A stretch of 45,582 bases of DNA from Diplodia intermedia (Eukaryota; Ascomycota; Dothideomycetes; Botryosphaeriales; Botryosphaeriaceae). Made by a program: the position numbers and the translations under genes. Below the pieces are notes generated by a model. That model was not told the DNA's origin and searched no databases. It worked only from the letters and a program-made list of their open reading frames with translations. The stretch spans positions 1 to 45,582 of the forward strand of contig JAKEKT010000158.1 in the NCBI GenBank assembly GCA_021495925.1. Direction: 5' to 3'. How positions within the stretch are numbered: the stretch's first letter is position 1; each line of letters opens with the position of its first letter. This document shows, one piece after another, positions 22,320-31,999 of this stretch.

Positions 22320-23422
22320 TGGGGGCTCGGACGTGCTGGTTTCTTATTCAAGTGTTACATATTCGGAGATTCTGGGCGATGGTTTCGGGGTGCTGATACA
22401 CAGTTGAAGGCTTCCTACTTACGTGCGTGTTAGATATTCAGAGTACGCGGAGCTGCTAGTTCGGCTCCTTGCATTACATGAGAGCGAATAAGGCAATAGC
22501 ATATCATTATGACGACCACACTGTTCTCTCGTGCGACCTACAAGTCGCAATTAATTGCGAAAGATGGCTTGAGTATCTAATAGAGAGATTTGCAAAAAGA
22601 CCCAGCGGCATTGCAACTGGTATGGAATTTCCCCTACAGATACTGTCTCTACGAGGCACTCTAATACCCGTCAGTAGCATGGAAAGCCGAAACGAACGCA
22701 CAGAGGCCGTTGAAAGTCCATTTTCAGAGGGATGTGCGCAAAGTGGATTTCACAAGGCGTCCGGCCAAGCTCTTGAACTTTCCCCTCAAGATGCATCACC
22801 GGAGCAAATTGCTCTTCTGCTGCGTCACGTGTGACGCTTAGTGCCTTGTCTACGGTCTCGGATCATCATCAGTCCATCTTGACTCGTTGCTGTGTTTTGA
22901 TGCGTTGGCGGGTTGAACGACGGCTCCCCCACATGATGACCCCTTTCCGATACTTCATCCTTGATCTCCTCTTAGTAATTTGATCTCTTGGTGTAAGATC
23001 ACCTTGGCTAGTCTGGGGAGAGTTCACAAATCCACAAGGCTTTGCTCGAAATAGCAACAACCCGGCGAACCGAGAAGTTATGAAGCGAACGCAATAGATG
23101 GGTATAACATTTGCCTCGGTAAATTCGTCAGAGGTGTGCTCAGCAATCAATCCCTCCTCCCAGAATTGGTAGTAGCAGTCAAACTTCCCCCCCGCTCGCC
23201 GGAGTTAGTGAGCGTCCCTAATGACCGTTCGCCTCCGCAGATAGCCGGCAATCATATAAAAGCAAACCCCAGACCCCCCACAAAGACAACAACAACCGCA
23301 TTCAGTCGCTTGCGCCCATTCTCTAGTTTTCCAACTTCCATCGTCGGCAGATCCATCGATTTTTGGACCATTGGCGCCGTCTTCCACCTCCTCTCCCTCT
23401 CCCCCTCTCTCTTCCTCTGCCT
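22320..23422. other. Intergenic region, no gene seen
   Basis: About 1.1 kb between the GT69 stop and the small membrane-protein stop. A 121-codon plus frame at 22469-22834 exists but has no domain, no biased composition and no supporting start context, so it is not called. Confidence 0.55.
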
Positions 23423-23626
23423 TCATTTCCCGGGCTGCCCCGGCTGCTGTACACCACCCCCGGACGCTGACGAGGCGCCGGTGCTGTAGGCACCCGACCA
23501 TTTGCCCGCCATGGCCGTCTTCTTCGCCTTGTCGATTTTGTACGCCCGGTAGAACCAGAAGCCGGCGCCGCACAGCGCGACGACGATGACGGCGATGACC
23601 ACACCGGCAATGACTGCTACGCCCAT
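23423..23626 (-). CDS. Small single-pass membrane protein, function unknown
   Basis: Single exon starting at ATG 23626, 67 aa or less (an upstream non-ATG extension is ignored). Residues 2-26 are a strong transmembrane segment (VAVIAGVVIAVIVVALCGAG), immediately followed by FWFYRAYKIDKAKK. That gives a positively charged cytosolic side, so N-out/C-in topology is likely. The tail is Gly/Ser/Gln-rich. The hydrophobic-then-basic pattern and compact size resemble single-span fungal proteins annotated as hypothetical. No homologous family is recognised. The long upstream region (23627 to about 24900) has pyrimidine/purine tracts compatible with a promoter and leader. Confidence 0.5.
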   Translation of the reverse strand: MGVAVIAGVVIAVIVVALCGAGFWFYRAYKIDKAKKTAMAGKWSGAYSTGASSASGGGVQQPGQPGK

Positions 23627-25250
23627 GGTTCGAAAGTGCAAAGGATGATCCTCTTTGTTCTTGGTTGTTCGCCTGTTCCCGCGTCAATAAGGGGGGAAGG
23701 GCCGTGCTGCAAGGGCACAATTCATTCTCTCACCTCTTATCCTCGCGTGGAGTGGGAAAGGAAGAAAATCAACGGAAGGAGGGAGGAACCTCGTCACGAG
23801 GATCTTAAGAGCGTGGGTATCGTTGAGTGTGTTTTGTGGAGAAGGCGGAAATGGTTGCAACTCTCCCTTTTCTTTCCTCGCCGACGGCGGAGAGCGCGAT
23901 TCACATTGGGCGGCGGTCCCTCGTTTTTGTCCTCTTCACTTGATTGCGTTTGCCGCTTGACTCTCGTGCCGCGTCGGCTTCCCGCCCGCCCGCCCACACG
24001 TCGCTCCTCGAGCACAGCACGCCTTACATGGGCCCAGCCAGGGTAAAACAACGGAATGAAGGGTAAGGGGGGCCACCGTCCCGTCGGCAATCGTGCTCAA
24101 TGGTTTTCCGCGCGTGCGCCGCGAGTCAGGAGACGCAATTGGGCGAATGAACGTCGGGCGTTCTGGCGTGCGTGCTGAAGCTTATCAGAAAATCAGTCAA
24201 TCCGTGCAATATTTCCGACGAGAAATGAGCGATGAGCGCGGGTCCGCGAGAGCCTGTGCGTCGGGGGAAGGATGGAATCTCGGGGCGAGCCTTCTCATTC
24301 GACGATGAGTGAACGTTGGCCCGGATTATGCCACGAGGCAGACGGGCGCTCCACTGCCACTTTCGTGGGGATCGTCAGGGCCGTGCGGGTGTTTTGGGTT
24401 GCAAGGCCAGAAGGCAGCCCTACCCACCGCCTCTCTCGGTCTGGCTGGAGTCGGCGCCGGGTCGAAGAGGTATGGCATTCCATGCGTGAAAGGGGCGCTA
24501 TCGGAGGAAAAGTATGACGAGCTGACCGGTGCAGAGTCGTAGGGGCCTCTCTCCTTCATACGAGGAGCAAGGGGCTGATGACGCTGGTATTTGGGATACT
24601 GTAGGAGATGACTCGTGCGAGCCTTGAAATGAGGAGCGGGCCGGCAAAGGAATCAAGCGTACGCGAAAGCATCACGGCAGGAGCGGATGAGTTTGCTGCG
24701 AAGGAGGGAGCAGAGGCGCCGATCTGGATGTCACGGTCAAGGGAGGAAAGAATTGCCGGTGTTGATCGAGGACCCTGAAAGAGGAAGTGAGCGGTAAAAT
24801 GAGGCTGCAACGTTCGCGCCCAAGCCTCGAGCGCCAGCTGAGTTTGCGAGGAGGTTTGGAGATGGAGAGAGGTCGTCGACGAGAAAGAGCCGATGTGCCA
24901 CTAATTACCTAGCGGCAGCGACGGCACCGGCCCGGCCAGCAAACGGCGCGCTGCTGTCGACCCCACCATGCTGAGATCCGATCCTCCCCGCATTCTTCTG
25001 CTGCTGATCAAAGAACCAGACAACCGAGCAAGCGACACGCCATGAGCCGTCTTGGAAGCCGACATGCTTCTATAGACTTCTGTGTGCTTTCTGATTTAAA
25101 ACAAGGACATAATCATTGCCATTATTCGCTTCATCGCTTCACGAAATCCACCACTAAGCAACATGGCTGATTAGCGATATAGGTAGATAGGATAGAATCT
25201 GATACTGCACGCAGTCGTCTCGGCTACACGAGCACTTACCCAGCCAAACC
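23627..25250. other. Long intergenic region
   Basis: About 1.6 kb between the small membrane-protein gene and the asparaginase stop. No domain-bearing frame, RNA gene or repeat was recognised. The part next to 23627 should include the promoter of the small gene. Confidence 0.55.
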
Positions 25251-26705
25251 TCACCGCCCGGGCTCCAACCCATCCTCATCCGCAAACACCGCCACCCTCT
25301 CCCTACCTTCCTCATCCACCCACGCCCTGAACATCCCTCCGCAATTCAAATCATACCCAACCCAACTTCTCACCAATCTCCCCTCTCCACCACCCTCACT
25401 AGCCTCCCCTAGTGATCCTTCCGTCCCATCGTCCACCACTAACTCAATCCCAATAATCCCCCCCTGTCCCTCCCCAGTCACATCCCACCGATCCCCCGCG
25501 CTCCGCTGCAACTCTCCACCGGGTCCCGCTACCCACGCCAAACCGTCGCGTAGAGACTTGGATGATGATGATGATGAGAAACGCGGTATTGCAGCGGCGG
25601 TACGCGCTGCACAAACTTGAAGGAAGGAGTCGCCGTTGCCAGTGCCAGACATGCCGACGGCGTGGCGAAGGCGGCGGGGAGGGCGGGGTTTCTCGTCTGT
25701 GGCGGAAGGAATATCGCTCATGCTGGATAGGGAAGGAAGGCAATCGGAAAGCAGGCTGGTGATTTCGCCGCGGGAGAGCTTGTCGATGGGCGAGCGTGCG
25801 GCGGCAGCGGCGACAGAGGGGTGATAGGACATTCTGGGGGTGGTGGTGGTGGTGGAAGATGACTCCTCCCCGTCCTCCTCGATCCATTCCTCAGCCCAGT
25901 AACCCGCGCCAAACGTCGGCGTGTCGCCGATGCGGCCGGGCAGCTTGTTCGTGAGGCCGCCGGTGGAAGTAGCAGCGCAAACGGTGCCAAAGCGGTCGAG
26001 CACGACGGCGCCGACGGTGCCCTGCGGGAGGTACTCTTTGCCGTCCCAGGAGGGATCATTCCCGTCGCCCAAATCCTCATCCGACGCCTCGACGCCGTCC
26101 CTCCCCGCCGCCCTCTTCTCGCGCTTCAGTCCCTTGACGTGCTCATCCCACCTCTTCTGCGTGAAGAAGTACTCGGGCTCCACAATCTCCAAACCCCATC
26201 CCCTCGCCAACCCCTCCACATACTCCCCGCTCAACTGCACATGCCCCTGCGCCCCACCACCACCACTACGACCACCAACCCCTCCCTCTCCCCCCTCCCC
26301 CGACCGCACCAAAATCTCTCTCGCCAACTTAATCGGATTCTTCACGTGACTCAACAACATGCAACCGGCGCCCCTCTTCCGATAAGCACCACCACCTCTC
26401 GACGACGAAGACACCATGACGGACGCCTCGAGCTCGTTGGTGCCCGCGCGCGTGAAGACGGCGCCGCGGCCGGCGTTGAACAGCGGGTCGTCCTCGAACA
26501 GCGAGACGGCGTGCACGGCGACGTCGAGGGCGGTGGCGCCGGGCGCGGCCAGCCGCGCGCGGGCGAGCGCCAGGATGCGGCGCAGCGAGGCGCGGTAGCC
26601 GGCGTACGAGTCCGCGGGCATGTTGGCCCGCGAGATGTTGCCGGCGCCGCCGTGGATGATGATGCGGGGCGTGATGCCTGACGTGGTGGGTTTTGAGGGT
26701 GTCAT
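25251..26705 (-). CDS. Isoaspartyl peptidase / plant-type L-asparaginase (Ntn hydrolase)
   Basis: Intronless, 484 aa, from ATG 26705. It belongs to the PF01112 N-terminal-nucleophile hydrolases, which self-cleave and then hydrolyse L-asparagine or beta-aspartyl peptides. The N-terminus has IIIHGGAGNISR and FNAGRGAVFTRAGTNELEASVM. The autocleavage site and nucleophile is Thr230 in LPQGTVGAVVLD. The second half has STGGLTNKLPGRIGDTPTFGAGYW and SGTGNGDSFLQ, so key residues are intact. It is longer than typical members because of low-complexity insertions: Gly/Ser-rich at about 100-107 and 136-152, and a Ser/Thr/Pro-rich stretch at about 280-345. Probably cytosolic, in asparagine or isoaspartyl-peptide turnover. 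Confidence 0.93.
   Translation of the reverse strand: MTPSKPTTSGITPRIIIHGGAGNISRANMPADSYAGYRASLRRILALARARLAAPGATALDVAVHAVSLFEDDPLFNAGRGAVFTRAGTNELEASVMVSSSSRGGGAYRKRGAGCMLLSHVKNPIKLAREILVRSGEGGEGGVGGRSGGGGAQGHVQLSGEYVEGLARGWGLEIVEPEYFFTQKRWDEHVKGLKREKRAAGRDGVEASDEDLGDGNDPSWDGKEYLPQGTVGAVVLDRFGTVCAATSTGGLTNKLPGRIGDTPTFGAGYWAEEWIEEDGEESSSTTTTTPRMSYHPSVAAAAARSPIDKLSRGEITSLLSDCLPSLSSMSDIPSATDEKPRPPRRLRHAVGMSGTGNGDSFLQVCAARTAAAIPRFSSSSSSKSLRDGLAWVAGPGGELQRSAGDRWDVTGEGQGGIIGIELVVDDGTEGSLGEASEGGGEGRLVRSWVGYDLNCGGMFRAWVDEEGRERVAVFADEDGLEPGR
25561..25578. repeat. GAT trinucleotide run in the asparaginase gene
   Basis: A short GATGATGATGATGATGA run encodes consecutive Ser residues on the minus strand within one of the low-complexity insertions. 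Confidence 0.8.
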
Positions 26706-27619
26706 TTTCGTGGGGGTGGAGGGGAGCGTGGTGGTTTGATGGATGTCCTTTTTCCCGAGAGGGACGGAGGGTTGGAGAAGCGGACGGGATGGGAGGTGTT
26801 GAGGAATTTGATGATGTGATGGGGTGGATGGAAGCGCTTGATTTCGTAAAGTGGGGGGTGAGCAGTGAACAGCTGTGGTCTATTCAAAGATCTTGCCGGC
26901 GGAAGAATGCCTCATTGAAATAGGAGGGTGCGGTCGAAGAAAAAAAAAATGGATAAGACGGTTGTCTGAAGACAGTAGTCAAGGTTCGGCTATGTATAGC
27001 GATACGCCTATCTCTATCCGGAGTTGTGCGTGAGACGGGCAGACGTGTCGCGGGGCAGGCACGGCACGGGAAAGCGCTCGTCCTTCGCGTCGCACCTTCT
27101 CTTCTAACCGCGACAGCAGACGTCATTCCATCCCTCATCATCATCGCATGTCACCAACTTAGGATTACTTACACACCGCGCTGAGGTTTGTATGTCCGCA
27201 TTAACGTGATACTCAAACAGGCTCGAAATGAACGCAATTGCCGCCAATCGTCGCTTGTTGACATCCCCACCTCCCGGGATACACGCTGCGCATCCACTCG
27301 GCAACGAAGGACGACTTGAAGTCACTCATAAGGAGAGAGAGGGAGTGGCAAGCCAGGTGCCGGTATAACATCCTTTAGCGGAAAGGCCGCAGCTCGCCGT
27401 CGGCCAAATTGCTACGCGAGGTGCGGCTACACGAATAATGCGCTGACGCGTTTCATTCTGTCAACACTCGCAGCACATTCACCTGTCTCCACCCTATGCT
27501 TTCCCGGCTTTTCGAGGAGTTGAGGTGAAGGATGGCCTGGGGCAGGGATTCTCTCCTTCAATTTGTCGTTTTTTATTTTTATCTGGACGATCGAAGAGAT
27601 GCCTAAACACAAGGAACGC
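26706..27619. other. Tandem-gene intergenic region
   Basis: About 0.9 kb upstream of the asparaginase and downstream of the amadoriase, both on the minus strand. It contains an A-tract at 26939-26949 and pyrimidine-rich DNA, and should include the asparaginase promoter. No gene seen. Confidence 0.55.
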
Positions 27620-29200
27620 TCAAAGCTTAGGCGCAGATCCCTCCCCCAGACCCACTTCTCTCAGGTCCTTAACACGCTCACCAGGCCGGGAATCATCATG
27701 ACCCCATGGCCGGTTGTGCCATCTCCATTCCGGCTTGAGGCCCCTTTCTTTTCCTTCCAACGCATCAGCAATGTAGCTCCCGATGATTGGAAGGAACTTG
27801 AATCCGTGGCCCGAGTCTCCGGTAGCAAGCAGGAATTCCTTGGCTGGGTATTTCGGGTGGTAGTCGAAGAGGAAGTGGCGGTCGGCCGTGTCCTGCAAGC
27901 CCGTCAGGCGACACACCCGAGTCATGAACAAAGTTACTTACCGTGCACCAACAGATGGATGCGCCATGGATCTTCCTGCCGGAAAATTGAGGAATCACTG
28001 CATCTATCAACTTCTTGATCCCATCCATGGCTTCTTTCGGAATGCCTTCGCCCGGATGCTCGCTGGCATAGTATGGTACTGAGTACCTGATGGTCTTGTT
28101 GCCATCGTTATACTCGCCAGCACGGTACTGGTATCCTTGGAATTCGTTACAGATCTTGATCCAACGCGTCTCCGGGTCAGGCTCGAAGAAGAAACCAAGC
28201 TCTCGGTTGTCGACCACCGGGCAGTTCTTGAACTGGGCGAGCTCCTCGTCCGTCACTTCGACGTGGCCAAGCGTCCAGCACTTGGACCAGAGATGCGGTG
28301 CCAGCTCGGGCAGTACGCCTGGGGAGGCGGCTCCGGTACAGAGTATGTACTTGGACGCCGTGTGGACCTTGCCTGATGCAACTCTCACGCCCTTTACCTT
28401 TCCGTTTTCTTCTTCGATACCGACCATTTGGCCGTCGGGCCCACCAATGAATTTCACACCCATCCTCATGGCCTTTTGGGAGCGTCAATCAATACGGTTC
28501 TCGGGTGCGGGGTAACTCGCACAGCTCACCTCACCGCCGACCTTCTCCAGTGCTTTTCTGGCATGGGCCCAGCCGGCCTGCGGATTCCAGAAGCCTTTCC
28601 ACTCGTCAATGCCTTTGGCAGCCGCAAGCTGCGGCACGTGATTCACGATGTCTTTCTTGGTCTCGACGAACTCGACGCCTTTTGCCTGGCCTCGGTCGAC
28701 GAGATTCTGGTAGGCTTGGCGGAGGCGTTTGGCGGCCTCGGGGTCTCCGCTTGTGGTGACAAGCCAGCCTTGGCGCAAAGCTTAGCAAGACTGCGGATGC
28801 TTGAACAGTTGCACTCACCCGTCTCGTGGAAGATGTCGTCGAACAAGGGCTGCCTCCAGGCCTGGATGGCCTCAATGGCTGCCGAGCAGGTTAGCGGCGG
28901 AGTGCCGGATGGATGGGGAAGGGTCCGAGCTTGACGCACCCATGTCCGAGTACAGCGGCTCGTCATACTCGGTGCGGATGATCTTGTTCAGATCGTAGGC
29001 GGCGCTGTCGACGGAGGGGAAGGGATTCTTGTCGATGCAGGTGACGTTGGAGTAGCCCCTCCTGGCCAAGTGGTAGGCGGTCGAGGCGCCAAAGGTGCCG
29101 CTATCAAGCGCAGGTCAGCGCTCAGGGCTCAGGCACGTCACGGCCGGGGAATGTCTGTGTCAGGGATTTACCTGCCGATGATAAGAATGGGAGCATCCAT
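27620..29200 (-). CDS. Amadoriase / fructosyl amino acid oxidase, FAD-dependent
   Basis: Six exons: 29200-29172, 29100-28940, 28878-28819, 28768-28530, 28472-27942 and 27892-27620. The five introns are 71, 61, 50, 57 and 49 nt. Together they give a continuous 430-aa frame, the usual amadoriase length. The N-terminus is PILIIGSGTFGASTAYHLARRGY, a Rossmann FAD-binding fold. DLNKIIRTEYDEPLY is typical of the MSOX/amadoriase group. ICWCTDTADRHFLFDYHP holds Cys339, the expected site of covalent flavin attachment. FLLATGDSGHGFKFLPIIG closes the FAD site. The reaction oxidises fructosyl amino acids to amino acid, glucosone and H2O2. The C-terminus APKL fits a degenerate peroxisomal PTS1 signal. It is divergent from an OPT transporter 315 bp away. 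The acceptor of intron 3 (CCAAG) is a weaker choice; a GCTAAG alternative is also in frame. Confidence 0.92.
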
Positions 29201-29515
29201 TATTTGTTGCGGCTGAAAACGCGCTCGACCGGCGAGGCTGGACTTGCGGGCTTCTTATGTGGCGAGGAGCGGCGGGCGATGGCACGACATTTGGCGGCTC
29301 GCTTGGACCTTCTTCGCGTGGACCTGCACCTGGCCAACCCCACGCGACTCGGCTTCCCTCAACTCCAACCCCCGCAATCCATTTAGCCTTTGAGATAACC
29401 AGATAGGACTAAGAATCCGACGCTCCCCGAGTCCTGTCAAGCCGTATATATAAGAGAAGCCCATGGAGCCGCTCCCCTTCCCACTCATGCAGTTCAAGCC
29501 AACCACTGCTGCACC
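29201..29515. promoter_or_regulatory. Shared divergent promoter, amadoriase / OPT transporter
   Basis: A compact 315-bp region drives both genes in opposite directions, suggesting co-regulation. On the OPT side a TATA box lies at 29445-29454. No operator-like repeat was recognised. Confidence 0.6.
29445..29454 (+). promoter_or_regulatory. TATA box of the OPT gene
   Basis: TATATATAAG lies 62-71 bp upstream of the OPT start codon. Confidence 0.65.
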
Positions 29516-29519
29516 ATGA
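29463..29519 (+). other. Candidate upstream ORF overlapping the OPT start codon
   Basis: An ATG at 29463 opens an 18-codon frame whose TGA (29517-29519) overlaps the OPT ATG (29516) as ATGA. A second in-frame ATG at 29487 gives a 10-codon version. Whether it is transcribed depends on the start site, because 29463 is only 9 nt from the TATA box; the shorter version is the safer candidate. It could act as a translational control element. Confidence 0.35.
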
Positions 29520-31233
29520 CTTCCCACGAGCCAAAGGCCGCCGTGGCCGGTGATATCGAGACCACCAACACCAGTCCGCCGTCTGACGACTACGTCTCCG
29601 ACACGAAGGAGCCCGAGGTCGGCACCACCACCGTTCTCTCTGGCTCCAACCCCATGACCGACGCCGAATTCGCCACCGCTGGCGCCATAGAAAACATTGA
29701 CAAGGAGTACACCATCGACTCGGACAACTCGCCCTGCGCCGAGGTTCGCGCAAATGTTCCCAACACCGACGACCACCATCTGCCCATCAACACCCTGCGC
29801 ATGTGGGTCTTGGGTCTCGTCTTCACCATTGCGAGTCATACCCTTGTTCCCGCCATGACGTGAGTGATGCGCTGACTGTAAGATGCAGGTTGGCTCTGGC
29901 ATCAACCAGTTCTTCTCTATGCGCTACCCGAGTGTGACCATCACCTCTCTCGTCGCCCAACTGGTCTCATACCCGCTGGGCTGCGCCGTGGCCAAGGCTC
30001 TCCCCATCAAGACAGTGCGCGTTTTCGGCTACCCGCTCGTCGTCAACCCGGACCATCACTTCAACATTAAGGAGCATGCCGTCATTACCATCATGTCCAA
30101 TCTGAGCTTTGGCACCTCCTGGGTATGTGTTTTGCTGAATTGTGTACGTCTGAACTGACCATTTCTTATTACAGGCGACCGACATCATTCAAGCACAAAA
30201 AGCCTTCTACCACACCGACGCTGCCGTTGGCTATCAGTTCCTTCTAGGCTTGTCCATGCAGCTGTTTGGCCTCGGTTTGGCTGGTCTTTGCTACCGTTTC
30301 ATCGTCGAGCCGCCGCAGATGATCTGGCCGTCCACCCTTGCCAACGCCGCGCTCTTCGAGACATTGCACAGCCGTGCCAATCCCCTCGCTGATGGTTGGA
30401 CTATCTCCCGGTATCGCTTCTTCTTATATGTCTTTGTCGGAGGATGGTGCTGGTATTGGTTTCCTGGTTTTATCTTCACCGGCCTCAGCACATTCGCCTT
30501 CATCTGCTGGGCCGCACCGAACAACAAGGTCCTGAACAACCTGTTCGGCATGTCCACCGGCCTAGGCTATCTGCCGACTACCTTCGACTGGAGTCAAGTC
30601 GCCTACAACGGCTCGCCCTTGGTCGTCCCCTTCTGGGCTCAGGCGAATGTGTTCAGCGGTTGGCTATTCCACTTCGCCCTCGTGGCCCCCATCCTTTACT
30701 ACACGAACACCTGGTGGACCAGTTATCTGCCACTGTCTGGGTCTGACTCGTACGACAACACTGGCCAGGTCTACAATGTAACCAAGATTGTGGACGCACG
30801 GGGCAACTTCCTGCAAGAGCAGTATGAAGCCTATTCGCCCATTTTCATGCCTGCAACTTTCGCCCTGAGCTACGGTCTCTCCTTTGCGGTCATGGCTTGT
30901 CTGCCCGTCCACATCTTCCTGTACTTCTGGCGCGACATGTGGAACGCGGTCAGAGGTGACAGAAAGAAAGATGTTCATGCACGGCTGCTCATGAGATACA
31001 AGGATGTCCCATGGTGGTGGTTTGGAATCATCACGGTAAGCCCCGGGGGTGTTCAATATATCATGGCATAGACTGACTTGTCCCAGCTGATCGTTCTTGC
31101 CGTCAGCATCATTTGCATGGAAGTCTACCACACGGAGATGCCCGTTTGGGGCGTTCTTATCGCGTTCGGAATGGCCATGGTTTACATCATCCCCGTTGGC
31201 ACTGTCTACGCCGTTGCAAACCTCAACGCCAAC
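29516..31233 (+). pseudogene. OPT oligopeptide transporter, 5' part (interrupted)
   Basis: Exons 29516-29830, 29889-30122, 30175-31035 and 31087-31233 encode residues 1-519 of an OPT-family (PF03169) proton-coupled oligopeptide transporter at the plasma membrane. The first 90 residues are a hydrophilic cytosolic tail. Transmembrane segments then begin at LRMWVLGLVFTI. VGSGINQFFSMRYPSV and NPDHHFNIKEHAVITIM (family NPG-x-FN-x-KEH region) are diagnostic. The first intron needs a GC-AG donor (ATT|GCGAGT). The coding exon is cut after NLNAN by a hAT transposon. Read-through adds 20 foreign residues and stops at 31294-31296, giving a 539-aa product that lacks the last 264 residues and is presumably non-functional. 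The 3' part resumes at 43558. Confidence 0.93.
31226..31233 (+). repeat. hAT target-site duplication, left copy (ACGCCAAC)
   Basis: The eight bases ACGCCAAC immediately before the left terminal repeat are identical to the eight bases after the right terminal repeat at 43550-43557. An 8-bp duplication is diagnostic of hAT-superfamily insertion. Confidence 0.9.
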
Positions 31234-31253
31234 CAGCGTTCACGATTGCCAAG
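31234..31253 (+). repeat. hAT left terminal inverted repeat
   Basis: CAGCGTTCACGATTGCCAAG. It begins with CAG(C/G)G, as hAT termini usually do, and is the inverse of 43530-43549. Confidence 0.9.
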
Positions 31254-31999
31254 ACAAATTGTCAATCTAAAACTAATTTCGCAATTCAAACCGTAGTTTC
31301 ATTTTACTTAACTAATTTAGGGGCCAAACTTATAAACCAAATATTAACCTCTTAAAAGCAATTTAATTTAAGTAATTTAGTACGTAAAACATACCGTAAG
31401 AACGATAGATAGCCTCGTTAGACTACGAAGAATTATATTTCGTTAAGAACGTACGTTAAATTACTTACTTTTACGATAAGAACGGTTAATATACGAATAT
31501 TAATTAGAATCGTAAGTTAAATATACGTAGTATTAAGTATCTTAAGACGAAGCTATATCTAAATAGATAGACGCTAGCCCTATAAGATTAGCTTTCGAGC
31601 GGTCTACGCGAATCTAAGAGTACTCTAATAAACTCTAGTTCTAGTCTTTTTATTATTAATATCTCTTCTACGTTAATATTATTATACTATACTACGCGTT
31701 TCTATATATCTAAGCGACGAAAAGTTTAAGATAAGATATTATAATATAGAAAAAAAATTACTAGCCGCGTTAGGCGTAGCTAGAATTTACGCGCTAATCG
31801 CGAAGATTATTATTATAATCGCGTTTTACTAAAGAGAATATAAATAATACTAATATTATCTAACGTTACTTAAGATACTACTAATAATCTCTAACTTATC
31901 TTCTATCTTTATCTCTTATAAATAACTATTTTACCGCGATAATAAGTAAGTATAGAAATAAGAGACGCGTCTTAAAGTCTACTATTTCTCTATAACGCT

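Noticed and set aside
22469..22834. 121-codon plus-strand frame
   Set aside because: There is no domain, promoter feature or conservation evidence. It is possible but unsupported.
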